Source: Arthrobacter cryoconiti
GTDB taxonomy: Bacteria > Actinomycetota > Actinomycetes > Actinomycetales > Micrococcaceae
Assembly (NCBI RefSeq): GCF_020905375.1
Contig: NZ_JAJJBU010000035.1
Coordinates: 1 to 52,487 of the forward strand
Direction of reading: 5' to 3'
Length of the DNA stretch: 52,487 nt
The position numbers and the translations under genes were made by a program. The notes beneath the pieces are model-generated. The model saw only the letters and a program-made list of their open reading frames with translations, was not told the DNA's origin and searched no databases. Of the stretch, positions 1 through 8,045 are shown piece after piece (the first letter of the stretch is position 1; each line of letters begins with the position of its first letter).

Positions 1-731
1 TTGTCTTGTATGAGGAAGATTTTGACTTCGACGAGGCCTCCGACGCGGCCATCAAGACAAATAATCAGGTCAAGATTATGGTGAACACCCTGGTTAATTG
101 GTTAGCTGAGGAGCACGAGGAAAGCCATGTCCCGGCATCGCGGCGTCTGCACCTGCACTTCTTGCATACGCCTGTTGAGATTATGGGTGTGGATGGCCAG
201 GTCACGGGTATCAAGTTTGAGCGTAACGAGTTGGATGGCACGGGTAACGCCCGCGGCACTGGCGAATTCATCGACTACCCCGTCCAGGCTGTATATCGTG
301 CAGTAGGTTATCTTGGCTCGGAACTGCCCGACGTTGACTTTGATGATCGCCGGGGTGTCATCCCCAACGATTCCGGAAGGGTTCTGGATAGCAAGGGTGC
401 CCAGGTGCCGGGGCTGTATGCGACGGGTTGGATCAAGCGGGGTCCAGTTGGTTTGATCGGCAGCACCAAAGGCGACGCCCTTGAAACCATTGGCTGTTTA
501 CTGGAGGACCGTTTGAACCTCCCCCTGGCCGAGCACGCCGGTGAAGAAGAAATCGTGGAACTGCTGCGCTCACGCGGCGTCGCCTATACCACTTGGGCTG
601 GTTGGAACAAGCTGGATGCCCACGAGCGCGAACTCGGAAAGGGCTACGTTCCTGGGCCCGGCCTGGAAGTGGTACGCGAACGCATCAAGGTCGTGGACCG
701 CGATCAAATGGTGAACATTTCCAATCTCTAA
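1..731 (+). CDS. fprA: Ferredoxin/adrenodoxin-type NADP reductase FprA, 3' part
   Basis: The gene is cut by the window edge; its reading frame is open from base 3 (GTC, TTG, TAT...). The visible 242 residues are the C-terminal part of a flavoprotein that passes electrons between NADPH and ferredoxin through FAD. The recognisable block is GWIKRGPVGLIGSTK, the FAD/NADP-contacting segment of mycobacterial FprA and mitochondrial adrenodoxin reductase, preceded by a V-Y-R-A-V-G-Y-L-G strand typical of the same family. The C-terminal stretch WNKLDAHERELG followed by ERIKVVDRDQM is also a family signature. The N-terminal GxGxxG FAD motif lies outside the window. The assignment is by family resemblance; the redox partner is not visible. 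Confidence 0.88.
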   Translation, partial: VLYEEDFDFDEASDAAIKTNNQVKIMVNTLVNWLAEEHEESHVPASRRLHLHFLHTPVEIMGVDGQVTGIKFERNELDGTGNARGTGEFIDYPVQAVYRAVGYLGSELPDVDFDDRRGVIPNDSGRVLDSKGAQVPGLYATGWIKRGPVGLIGSTKGDALETIGCLLEDRLNLPLAEHAGEEEIVELLRSRGVAYTTWAGWNKLDAHERELGKGYVPGPGLEVVRERIKVVDRDQMVNISNL

Positions 732-769
732 CAGGCGCGCTTTTTTATTCGTGTCTGTTTGCGCCATTT

Positions 770-796
770 GTGGCGTCTCACAATGTGAGACGCCAC
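770..796. promoter_or_regulatory. 27-bp perfect interrupted palindrome, candidate operator
   Basis: The arms are GTGGCGTCTCACA and TGTGAGACGCCAC, exact 13-bp reverse complements separated by a single A. It lies 76 bp upstream of the amino-acid permease start. The one-base spacer makes it a better dimeric-repressor site than a hairpin, and no T-run follows. The AT-rich stretch after it (CTAATAGTTCGCTACAG) could hold the permease promoter. Terminator function for fprA is the alternative. Confidence 0.45.
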
Positions 797-872
797 TGTC
801 CCCAAAATGAAGTCTCTGCTAATAGTTCGCTACAGTCGAGAGGTTGAAAAACCGAGAGATTGAGCAATTATT

Positions 873-2384
873 ATGAACTTGTTTCGCACCAAATCCATTG
901 AACATTCCCTTGCAGACGCCGATGAGCCCGGGCGGACATTAAAGCGGTCCCTGAGCACCTGGGACCTGATGATAATGGGCATCGCCGTGGCGGTGGGTGC
1001 AGGAATTTTTTCAGTTGGCGCGAAGGCTGCGGCGAGCTATTCAGGTCCCGCTGTGACGCTCTCCTTTGTTCTGGCCGCGGTGACGTGCGCGCTGGCAGTG
1101 ATGTGCTACGCCGAATTTGCAACGGCAATCCCGGTTACCGGTAGTGCGTACGTCTTTACGTACGCCACGATGGGTGAGCTGTTGGCGTGGATCATAGGCT
1201 GGAACTTGATCTTGGAGTTACTTATGGCAGCTTCGGTGATCGCCAAATATTGGGGTGTTTACCTAAGTAATTTCTTAGAAGTTATGAATATCAATATTCC
1301 GTCAAACTTCCAGATTCTGGGGTTGAATGTCTATTGGGGCCCGCTGGTGGTGGTTTCGGCCTTCACGGTGGTGCTGGTGCTGGGCACCAAGCTGTCCGCA
1401 CGGATCAACAACGTCTTCACCATGATCAAGATCGCGATAGTGCTGTTCGTGATCGTGGTCGGTTTCTTCTACGTCAAGGCAGCCAACTTCAGCCCCTTCA
1501 TCCCTACCTCCGAACCAGCGCCCACAACAAGTGGTTCGTGGGCTGAACAGCCGTTCCTGTCCTTTTTGACGGGAGCCAACCCCACTATGTACGGGTTTAC
1601 AGGTGTCATCTCCGGCGCCGCTCTCGTCTTTTTCGCGTTCATTGGTTTTGATGTGGTTGCCACCAGCGCCGAAGAGGTTAAGAATCCGGCCAAGACCCTT
1701 CCTCGTGGCATCTTTGCTGGACTGGGAGTGGTCACCGTTTTGTATATTCTGGTGACCTTGGTGGTTACTGGCATGGTGTCCTATAAGGACTTGGCCAAAG
1801 AGGCGGAACCTTCTCTGGCAAGTGCTTTTCATCTGGTCGGCGCTGACTGGGCCGTCGTGGTGATTTCTCTGGGCTCCTTGATCGGCTTGACCACAGTGAT
1901 CATGGTGCTTTTGATGGGCCTTGCCCGAGTTGCCATGGCTATGAGTCGTGACGGAATGCTCCCACGTGCTCTCAGCCGCACGTCGGCGAAGCGGGGCACG
2001 CCGGCTAGAACACAGATTCTTTGTGGTGGAGTTGTGGCACTGCTGGCCGGCTTCACGCCGGTGGAACTGCTCAGCGAAATGATCAACATCGGCACGCTGA
2101 GCGCGTTTGTGATGGTCAGCATTGGCATCTTGGTTCTTCGTCATAAACGCCCTGACCTCAAACCCGCTTTTCGAGTGCCGTTGGGGCCGGTTATTCCTGT
2201 ACTGTCCGCACTTTTGTGCATCTACCTGATGTTCAATCTAGCCACAGTGACCTGGGTTTTCTTCGCCATCTGGGTGGCTTTTGGCCTGGTCATCTACTTC
2301 TCCTATGGGCACTGGAACTCGCGGTTGCGCCGGGAAGAAGCCGCCGGAATCGTGGATTCGGTATCCGTGGAGCTTCAACGCTAG
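873..2384 (+). CDS. APC-superfamily amino-acid permease (CAT/YfnA-like)
   Basis: This 503-residue membrane protein has about 12 hydrophobic segments. The first segment has the APC substrate-binding signature G-A-G-I-F (MGIAVAVGAGIFSVGA), and a later segment has ALVFFAFIGFDVVATSAEEV, the conserved TM6 block of cationic amino-acid transporters. A C-terminal hydrophilic tail follows the last segment. The family imports amino acids, often basic ones, by proton symport. It is transcribed alone, with a perfect palindrome in the upstream gap, and faces a convergent DUF2461 gene. No strong ribosome site precedes the ATG (only GAGATTGAG). The exact substrate cannot be read from the sequence. Confidence 0.85.
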   Translation: MNLFRTKSIEHSLADADEPGRTLKRSLSTWDLMIMGIAVAVGAGIFSVGAKAAASYSGPAVTLSFVLAAVTCALAVMCYAEFATAIPVTGSAYVFTYATMGELLAWIIGWNLILELLMAASVIAKYWGVYLSNFLEVMNINIPSNFQILGLNVYWGPLVVVSAFTVVLVLGTKLSARINNVFTMIKIAIVLFVIVVGFFYVKAANFSPFIPTSEPAPTTSGSWAEQPFLSFLTGANPTMYGFTGVISGAALVFFAFIGFDVVATSAEEVKNPAKTLPRGIFAGLGVVTVLYILVTLVVTGMVSYKDLAKEAEPSLASAFHLVGADWAVVVISLGSLIGLTTVIMVLLMGLARVAMAMSRDGMLPRALSRTSAKRGTPARTQILCGGVVALLAGFTPVELLSEMINIGTLSAFVMVSIGILVLRHKRPDLKPAFRVPLGPVIPVLSALLCIYLMFNLATVTWVFFAIWVAFGLVIYFSYGHWNSRLRREEAAGIVDSVSVELQR

Positions 2385-2471
2385 AGCGACTTTCTGCGCC
2401 CTCATTAGTGGGAGCGGCCTACCTAGACACTGAAACTCTGCGCACACGCCAACCGTGCACTCCGTTTCGGT

Positions 2472-3107
2472 TCAGGGGGCCGCATACCTAACGATCCAAT
2501 CCACGAGTGGGCGCAGTTGCTCCCAGCGGGCCGCCACCTCTTGTGCTGCCGCTGGCGTATCTAGCCACTTAGGGAGACCTGGCAGCGTGGATGCGCTCAG
2601 TGTCTTGTGCCGGAGCAGATCTGCCCGGGGGTGGTCCCGGGCGAAGCCTCTCGGCACAGTCTTGAGCGACTCGCAGTCGATGGTGAATCCCTCTTCCACC
2701 AAAGACTTCACGATTTTGACGAGGATCTCTCCGCTGACGGGAGCGTCAACCGCCGTTCGGTATCTGGCAAGCTGGGCAGGGGAGTAGGAATGGTAGCCTC
2801 CGCCGGTGGATAGGCCCGCCGCGCTGACCCTAAGGTAGAAGCCAACGCCCTCATAATTGGAGGCAAAGACGCCTTGTTCTGTTTTGTAGGGGGAATTATC
2901 TGGTGAAAATCGCTTATCCCGGTAAGGCCGGAAGAATTTGCTCTGACCAAAGACGGGAGCCAATTGCGCCAGGAGACTCTCCAAGGGGAGCCTGACAGCA
3001 GAGTCGTAAATATCCTTGTGAGCTAGCCACCAGTGGCGGTTGTTATTCTTCGCCAGCTCGGCGTAGAACGTCGCCGCTGCAAAGGGGATACCTGTAAAAG
3101 TGTTCAT
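2472..3107 (-). CDS. DUF2461 family protein
   Basis: The 211-residue soluble protein begins with the family hallmark: a short FY.EL..NN...W...(H/N)K..Y segment (FYAELAKNNNRHWWLAHK), followed by PYRDKRFSPDNSPYKT and GVGFYLRVSAAGLSTGGGYH. These match the DUF2461/TIGR02453 family, which is widespread in bacteria and fungi and has no settled biochemical role. It is convergent with the amino-acid permease and divergent from the Fur gene, and seems monocistronic. Length and motif order are normal for the family, so it looks intact. Confidence 0.85.
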   Translation of the reverse strand: MNTFTGIPFAAATFYAELAKNNNRHWWLAHKDIYDSAVRLPLESLLAQLAPVFGQSKFFRPYRDKRFSPDNSPYKTEQGVFASNYEGVGFYLRVSAAGLSTGGGYHSYSPAQLARYRTAVDAPVSGEILVKIVKSLVEEGFTIDCESLKTVPRGFARDHPRADLLRHKTLSASTLPGLPKWLDTPAAAQEVAARWEQLRPLVDWIVRYAAP

Positions 3108-3214
3108 GCAAGGAGCCTAGGTCGCTCTAGGTGCCGGCGGCAGGGGACCCATCGATTATGTGGGTCACCAGCGCTTCAGAGGTGCCTGTGGAGGATTTCT
3201 CAAGGAAAGTTTAT

Positions 3215-3227
3215 TGGACTCAGTCCA
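3215..3227. promoter_or_regulatory. Candidate Fur operator upstream of fur-katA
   Basis: TGGACT-C-AGTCCA is an exact inverted repeat of two 6-bp arms around one base. It is flanked by short A/T runs and lies 23 bp before the chosen Fur start. Autoregulated fur-catalase pairs in actinobacteria carry the operator in this place, so autorepression is a reasonable inference. Confidence 0.5.
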
Positions 3228-3250
3228 GAAAACATGAGAGTGTGGGTCGC

Positions 3251-3697
3251 ATGGTCGATGTACGGGAACCCGAAGAAATGCTGCGAGCAGCCCAGCTGCG
3301 CGTGACGCGTCCTAGGCTTGCCGTCCTGGAAGCGGTCAGGGCACAACCCCATGCTGATGCGGATACCATCATTGGCGCCGTGCGCGAGGTACTGGGAACT
3401 GTGTCAAAGCAGGCGGTCTACGACGTCCTGGCGGCGCTGACTCAGGCTCGCCTGGTGAACCGAATCGAACCTTCCGGTTCGCCGGCTCGCTATGAAGCGA
3501 GGGTGGGTGATAACCACCATCACGTGATCTGCCGCAGTTGTGGCGAGATTGCCGACGTCGACTGTGCAGTGGGAGAAGCGCCTTGCCTGCATGCTTCAAA
3601 TGACCACGGCTTTGCCATCGATGAAGCTGAGGTTATTTACTGGGGCACCTGTCCTGCCTGCGTTGCCAAGAAGACTTTAGAAAATGAATCCACTTAG
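3251..3697 (+). CDS. Fur-family peroxide/metal-sensing repressor
   Basis: The 148-residue protein has an N-terminal winged helix ([24 protein letters not shown]..., then [22 protein letters not shown]) and a C-terminal dimerisation/metal domain with [19 protein letters not shown] and a second Cxx[11 protein letters not shown]. The HHH and paired CxxC motifs are the metal and structural-zinc ligands of Fur/PerR proteins. The open frame extends upstream to 3131, but the ATG at 3251 gives the usual family length and leaves the palindrome at 3215 in the leader. Catalase starts 14 bp downstream, so this is a classic FurA-catalase unit in which peroxide or iron status controls both genes. Confidence 0.9.
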   Translation: MVDVREPEEMLRAAQLRVTRPRLAVLEAVRAQPHADADTIIGAVREVLGTVSKQAVYDVLAALTQARLVNRIEPSGSPARYEARVGDNHHHVICRSCGEIADVDCAVGEAPCLHASNDHGFAIDEAEVIYWGTCPACVAKKTLENEST

Positions 3698-3711
3698 GAG
3701 CGAGAACACGC

Positions 3712-5178
3712 ATGGCTAACGAGAACACTTTGCCAATGACAACCGTTGCAGGCGCACCGGTTGCAAACAACCAGGACAGCCTAACGGCCGGTCCCCGTGG
3801 TCCGCTGCTGCTTCAGGACGTCTGGTTCCTGGAAAAGATGGCTCATTTTGACCGCGAAGTCATCCCCGAGCGTCGCATGCATGCCAAGGGATCGGGTGCC
3901 TTCGGCACACTGACCATCACCAATGACATCTCCAAATACTCCAGCGCCAAGGTGTTCTCCGAGGTTGGCAAGAAGACCGAGTTGTTCACCCGTTTCTCCC
4001 TCGTTGCGGGTGAGCGTGGTGCAGCCGACGCGGAGCGTGACATCCGTGGCTTCGCCGTGAAGTTCTACACCGAGGAAGGCAACTGGGATCTGGTGGGTAA
4101 CAACACCCCGGTGTTCTTCTTCCGCGATCCGCTCAAGTTCCCTGACTTGAACCACGCCGTCAAGCGCGACCCACGCACAAATCTCCGCAGCGCCGAGAAT
4201 AACTGGGATTTCTGGACTCACCTACCTGAGGCGCTACACCAGGTCACGATCGTCATGTCAGACCGTGGCATTCCGGCGTCGTACCGCAACATGCACGGCT
4301 TCGGATCGCATACGTACAGCCTGATCAATGCGGAGGGCGAGCGTTTCTGGGTCAAGTTCCACCACGTCACCCAGCAAGGCATCAAGAACCTCACCGATGA
4401 GGAATCCGCAGCCATGATTGGTGCAGACCGCGAATCGCACCAGCGTGACCTGTTCGACTCGATCGAGAACGGTGACTTCCCCAAGTGGAAACTCATGATC
4501 CAGGTCATGCCGGAGGCCGACGCCGACACCTACAAGTACCACCCCTTCGATCTGACAAAGGTCTGGAGCAAGAAGGACTACCCGTTGATAGAGGTTGGCG
4601 AGTGGGAACTGAACCGCAACGCCGAGAACTACCACGCCGACGTCGAGCAGGCAGCGTTCTCCCCGGCGCACGTTGTCCCCGGCATCAGCTTCTCCCCGGA
4701 CCGCATGCTTCAGGGCCGCCTGTTCTCCTACGGTGACGCTCAGCGCTACCGTCTCGGTGTGAATCACCACCAGATCCCGGTGAACGCCCCGAAGAACCCG
4801 ACTAATTCCTACCACCGCGACGGTGCCATGCGCGTTGACGGGAACCAGGGACGCACCCCTAGCATCGAGCCGAACTCCTACAATCGTTGGAACCAGCAGC
4901 CCACTTATGCTGATCCGGCGCAGGCTATCGGTGCCGTCGCTGATCGCTTCAACTTCCGTGACGACGATGCTAACTACTTCGAGCAGCCAGGCATCTTGTT
5001 CCGCGAAAAGATGGACGACGCCCAACGCCAGGTCCTCTTCGAGAACACTGCGCGCGCCATTGACGGTGCGTCACAGGCCACCATCGAGCGTCACATTTTC
5101 AACTGCACGCAGGCTGATCCAGCATACGGCGCAGGCGTTCGTAAGGCTATCGAGGCCCTCCAGGCGTCAAAGGGCTAG
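3712..5178 (+). CDS. katA: Monofunctional heme catalase
   Basis: The 488-residue enzyme dismutates hydrogen peroxide to water and oxygen in the cytosol. The distal catalytic histidine is His57 in [15 protein letters not shown], the catalytic asparagine is in [17 protein letters not shown] (residues 130-131), and the proximal heme-ligand tyrosine is Tyr340 in [14 protein letters not shown]. The size fits small-subunit catalases (clade 3). An AGGAG ribosome site stands before the ATG. It follows the Fur gene by 14 bp and is almost certainly co-transcribed with it and derepressed by peroxide. A large palindrome lies just after the stop, and an ankyrin-repeat gene converges on it. Confidence 0.97.
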   Translation: MANENTLPMTTVAGAPVANNQDSLTAGPRGPLLLQDVWFLEKMAHFDREVIPERRMHAKGSGAFGTLTITNDISKYSSAKVFSEVGKKTELFTRFSLVAGERGAADAERDIRGFAVKFYTEEGNWDLVGNNTPVFFFRDPLKFPDLNHAVKRDPRTNLRSAENNWDFWTHLPEALHQVTIVMSDRGIPASYRNMHGFGSHTYSLINAEGERFWVKFHHVTQQGIKNLTDEESAAMIGADRESHQRDLFDSIENGDFPKWKLMIQVMPEADADTYKYHPFDLTKVWSKKDYPLIEVGEWELNRNAENYHADVEQAAFSPAHVVPGISFSPDRMLQGRLFSYGDAQRYRLGVNHHQIPVNAPKNPTNSYHRDGAMRVDGNQGRTPSIEPNSYNRWNQQPTYADPAQAIGAVADRFNFRDDDANYFEQPGILFREKMDDAQRQVLFENTARAIDGASQATIERHIFNCTQADPAYGAGVRKAIEALQASKG

Positions 5179-5212
5179 CTCTTAATCAAGGCCGACGACG
5201 GCGACAGTCGTC

Positions 5213-5278
5213 GAGGGCGTGCCAAAGCGGCGGGGGCGTGGGAAATTTCCCACGCCCCCGCCGCTTTGGCACGCCCTC
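5213..5278. repeat. 66-bp spacerless perfect palindrome between katA and ankyrin gene
   Basis: Two exact 33-bp reverse-complement arms meet at position 5245/5246 (centre GGAAATTTCC). The left arm begins GAGGGCGTGCCAAAGC and the right arm ends GCTTTGGCACGCCCTC. The first non-pairing bases are C5212 and A5279. A smaller hairpin (CGACGAC, 7-nt loop, GTCGTCG, 5193-5213) precedes it and touches its left edge. Because it sits between two convergent stop codons it most probably acts as a bidirectional terminator, though no U-run follows either arm. It is far longer than an ordinary terminator stem. Confidence 0.9.
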
Positions 5279-5299
5279 AGCTGAGCCGCGTGGGTATTT

Positions 5300-5686
5300 T
5301 CAGCCCAGAAGGTGTTCGCGGCCAAACATGGTGGCTGCAGCGCGGGCTGAAGGGGTTCCGGCGTCGAGATCTGCGCTGGCGGCCACTAAAAGGGTAACCA
5401 CAGCGTCTTCGCCCTTGAACAGTGCTCCAGCGATGGGGCTCTGGTCCCGGTTGTTACGAATGTTTGCGTCCGCGCCGCGTTTTAGCAGCATTGACACCGT
5501 CTCTACCTGACCTTTGTAGGCGGCGAGCATCAGCAGTGTGTTCTCTTCGGTGTCCAAGACGTCCACAGGGAGCCCATGGTCCAGGAACTGGGCAAGCTCG
5601 GCTGTGTTACCTTCCCGGGCAAGGTCCATGGCGATGGCCGTGACTTTAGAGCTTTGTTCTTCACTGAGAGAAGGAGAATCAGTCAT
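5300..5686 (-). CDS. Ankyrin-repeat protein, catalase-linked
   Basis: The 128-residue soluble protein contains about three ankyrin repeats: ARE GNTAELAQFLDHGLPVDV, then NTLLMLAAYKGQVETVSMLL with KRGADANIRN, then SPIAGALFKGEDAVVTLLV with a final degraded AASADLDAG. Ankyrin repeats mediate protein-protein contacts. No signal peptide is visible, so it is probably cytosolic. It converges on katA across the long palindrome. In Pseudomonas aeruginosa the ankyrin protein AnkB is encoded beside katB and is needed for full catalase activity, so a catalase-accessory role is a reasonable inference, although there AnkB is periplasm-associated. Confidence 0.85.
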   Translation of the reverse strand: MTDSPSLSEEQSSKVTAIAMDLAREGNTAELAQFLDHGLPVDVLDTEENTLLMLAAYKGQVETVSMLLKRGADANIRNNRDQSPIAGALFKGEDAVVTLLVAASADLDAGTPSARAAATMFGREHLLG

Positions 5687-5741
5687 TTCTCCACACTAGG
5701 CCAGCGCGGCAATGTACGGGAAATTCTCTTCGTGTAAGCCC

Positions 5742-6557
5742 TCATTGAGGCAGGTCGAGCCCACCGCCGCTGACAAAGTGCGCCACGTGCTGGTGAGGAT
5801 CCGAATGCAACCTGGTAAAAATGTTGAAAACAGGTGAGTTCTGTTCGGTGTCCGCCCATGAGTCAACTACCCAGATAGTGATTGCCGTGCCAGCGGAGCC
5901 GCGCACAGGCGCCAGCGAGTGAGCCCCTAGAGCCTCAATGCTGTGGGCCAGATCCAGAATGGCGGTGGGTTCTAGAGCGTCCAAATAGGGTGTGGGCACT
6001 ACAGGGGTGGCAGTCCATTGGCCCGGGAGAGAATCCCTGCTGGAGCTGGCGGGCGTCAGGCAGAACGCCGCGCCGGCGCTCATAGCAGGTGCACTGGTAG
6101 CTTCGTCGGCCTGCGCCAGAGGTGAAGCATCCGACGCCGGTGGCACGGCGGCGGAGGCCGCGAAGTGCAGGCGTAACGCGGAGTCCAAATCGGAGGTCTG
6201 AGTCACGGCCTTACGTTCGTATGCTGGCACGCACAGAACACTGCTCGCTTTGGCGCTGTCTGGCCAGTGGAAAAATACGTGAACGGTGGGTGTGGACGTC
6301 TCCGCCAGCGGCTCGCCCACCGCGTCACCAACGGGCTGCCAGTTCAACGCCAGATAAGAGCAAGCGCCTTGTGCCCCGCGAAGTGCGGACAAGGCCTGAC
6401 GCAACGCGCCGTAGCACCCTAAAAGCCCCGCCGCAGATTTGGGCCCGAAAGCGATGATGGGGTCATTGAGTCGGAGGACAAAGTGTCCCTCGGTCAGTGG
6501 AAACTTTGGTCGCCCAATACTCCAGTAAGTGGAGGAGTACAGAAGAGAGCGCACCAT
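5742..6557 (-). CDS. Hypothetical protein, possible distant HIT-like fold
   Basis: I do not recognise this 271-residue protein with confidence. The ATG at 6557 is preferred over a start at 6617 because it leaves GGGGAGGA upstream and does not overlap the divergent MFS gene at 6610. The N-terminal half is compact (PLTEGHFVLRLNDPIIAFGP; then SYLALNWQPVG and TVHVFFHWPDS), weakly recalling the strand-plus-His layout of HIT/GalT-type nucleotide hydrolases. The middle (about residues 125-165) is Ala/Ser/Pro rich and looks like a linker. A second conserved-looking block, AITIWVVDSWADTE, ends in a His-containing HQHVAHF segment. No TM helix is evident. Function unknown. Confidence 0.6.
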   Translation of the reverse strand: MVRSLLYSSTYWSIGRPKFPLTEGHFVLRLNDPIIAFGPKSAAGLLGCYGALRQALSALRGAQGACSYLALNWQPVGDAVGEPLAETSTPTVHVFFHWPDSAKASSVLCVPAYERKAVTQTSDLDSALRLHFAASAAVPPASDASPLAQADEATSAPAMSAGAAFCLTPASSSRDSLPGQWTATPVVPTPYLDALEPTAILDLAHSIEALGAHSLAPVRGSAGTAITIWVVDSWADTEQNSPVFNIFTRLHSDPHQHVAHFVSGGGLDLPQ

Positions 6558-6609
6558 TATGATCGTCGTCCTCCCCATGGCTGATTGTTGAATACAGTGC
6601 CAGCATAAC

Positions 6610-7929
6610 GTGCGCAACTACGCTGTATCAGTGGCCAAGATTTTTGCAGATATCACCCCCCTGCGCGAAAGTGTGCCGTTTAGGCGTTTGTGGGTGGGCA
6701 ATGGACTCTCTTCGATTGGCACGCAGCTAACGGTGGTGGCCGTTAGCTTGGAAGTGTACGACCTCACTGGCTCCACTTTGTCCGTGGGGTTATTAGGACT
6801 CGTGGCGCTCCTTCCATTGGTGTTTTCTGGGCTGTACGGCGGAGCAATTGCGGATGTCCACGACCGCCGAAAGGTGGCCCTGCTTTCGTCTGCAATCTTG
6901 TGGCTTGTGACAATTTGTATTGCCCTGCAGGCCTGGTTGGGGCTTGGCAATGTGGGGATCCTTTATGGGTTGATTGCCATACAATCGGCTGCTGCGGGAA
7001 TCAATGGTTCAGCCCGCAGCGCCATTGTGCCACGGCTTGTACGCATTGAATTGCTGCCTTCCGCGAACGCATTGAGCATGATCGTGATGGGCTTGGGCAC
7101 CACCATCGGTCCTTTGATGGCTGGCATTTTGGTAGCCAACATTGGCTATGGCTGGACGTACACGGTGGATGTTTTGACGTTCACGGCGTCGTTATGGGCG
7201 CTGTTCAAGCTTCCGCCGCTGCCACCTTTGCCCAGGGCTGGTGAGAACGACGGCGGTGCTCCAGCTCAGCGCGCAGGGTTGCGGACCGTGTTGGAAGGCT
7301 TTGCTTTTTTGGGCAGCCGCAAGAACGTACGCATGACATTTCTTGTGGACCTTTGTGCAATGGTTTTCGCTCTCCCGCGGGCGTTACTTCCGGCTCTGGG
7401 GGCTGTGTGGCTAGGTGGCGGTGAACAGACCGCTGGCTTGCTGTTAGCTTCCATCGCTGCTGGCTCATTCTTGGCCGCGCTGTTCTCCGGCCCATTGGGC
7501 AGCGTGCGGCGCCAGGGATTGGCCGTGGTCTGGTCCATTACCCTGTGGGGTGGGGCCATTATGGCCCTGGGAGGATCGGTGTTGTTCGGCGGGCGGACCC
7601 ATGACGGAGTTATCTCGCCGTGGATAGTGGGCGCGGTAGCCGCCTTAGTTGTGGCTGGTGTGGCTGATTCCATCAGCTCAGTGTTCCGCTCCACTATCTT
7701 GCAGGCGGCCACTCCTGATCACTTGCGCGGCCGGCTACAGGGGATCTTCGTTGTGGTGGTGACGGGTGGACCGCGCTTGGGTGATGTTTTTTCCGGGACC
7801 ACAGGTTCTTGGCTGGGCGAGGGTTGGGCAGCCGTGGTGGGCGGGATACTGTGCATCGCTACGGTGTGGGGGCTTGCCTCGTGGCAGCCGAGCTTTTTGC
7901 GCTATGACGCCCGTCATCCACAGCCATGA
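6610..7929 (+). CDS. MFS exporter, EntS-like (MFS_3)
   Basis: This 439-residue transporter has about 12 TM segments. The N-terminus PFRRLWVGNGLSSIGTQLT followed by YDLTGSTLSVGLLG and GGAIADVHDRRKV (the loop 2-3 motif) is the pattern of EntS/enterobactin-exporter-like MFS proteins, which expel small molecules by proton antiport. The start is GTG at 6610; a GTG seven codons later is also possible. It is divergent from the unknown 271-residue gene across a gap of only about 50 bp, so the two promoters must overlap. No siderophore genes are nearby, so the substrate is open. Confidence 0.82.
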   Translation: MRNYAVSVAKIFADITPLRESVPFRRLWVGNGLSSIGTQLTVVAVSLEVYDLTGSTLSVGLLGLVALLPLVFSGLYGGAIADVHDRRKVALLSSAILWLVTICIALQAWLGLGNVGILYGLIAIQSAAAGINGSARSAIVPRLVRIELLPSANALSMIVMGLGTTIGPLMAGILVANIGYGWTYTVDVLTFTASLWALFKLPPLPPLPRAGENDGGAPAQRAGLRTVLEGFAFLGSRKNVRMTFLVDLCAMVFALPRALLPALGAVWLGGGEQTAGLLLASIAAGSFLAALFSGPLGSVRRQGLAVVWSITLWGGAIMALGGSVLFGGRTHDGVISPWIVGAVAALVVAGVADSISSVFRSTILQAATPDHLRGRLQGIFVVVVTGGPRLGDVFSGTTGSWLGEGWAAVVGGILCIATVWGLASWQPSFLRYDARHPQP

Positions 7930-8045
7930 GCTGTGAATACTCCCCAATGCGGAATCCTGGATCGCCCAGATAATCGTGAACTGCGCCGGGTCGTTAGCGC
8001 TGGGATACGCAAGCAAGGTCCAGAGTTCTAAGACAGAATAGAAAC

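Noticed and set aside
1302-2144. 280-residue minus-strand frame inside the amino-acid permease
   Set aside because: The composition (runs of His, Gln, Asp) is typical of reading TM-coding DNA backward; no start signal is present.
5213-5278. Terminal inverted repeats of an insertion sequence
   Set aside because: The arms are adjacent with nothing between them, and no transposase or target duplication is seen.
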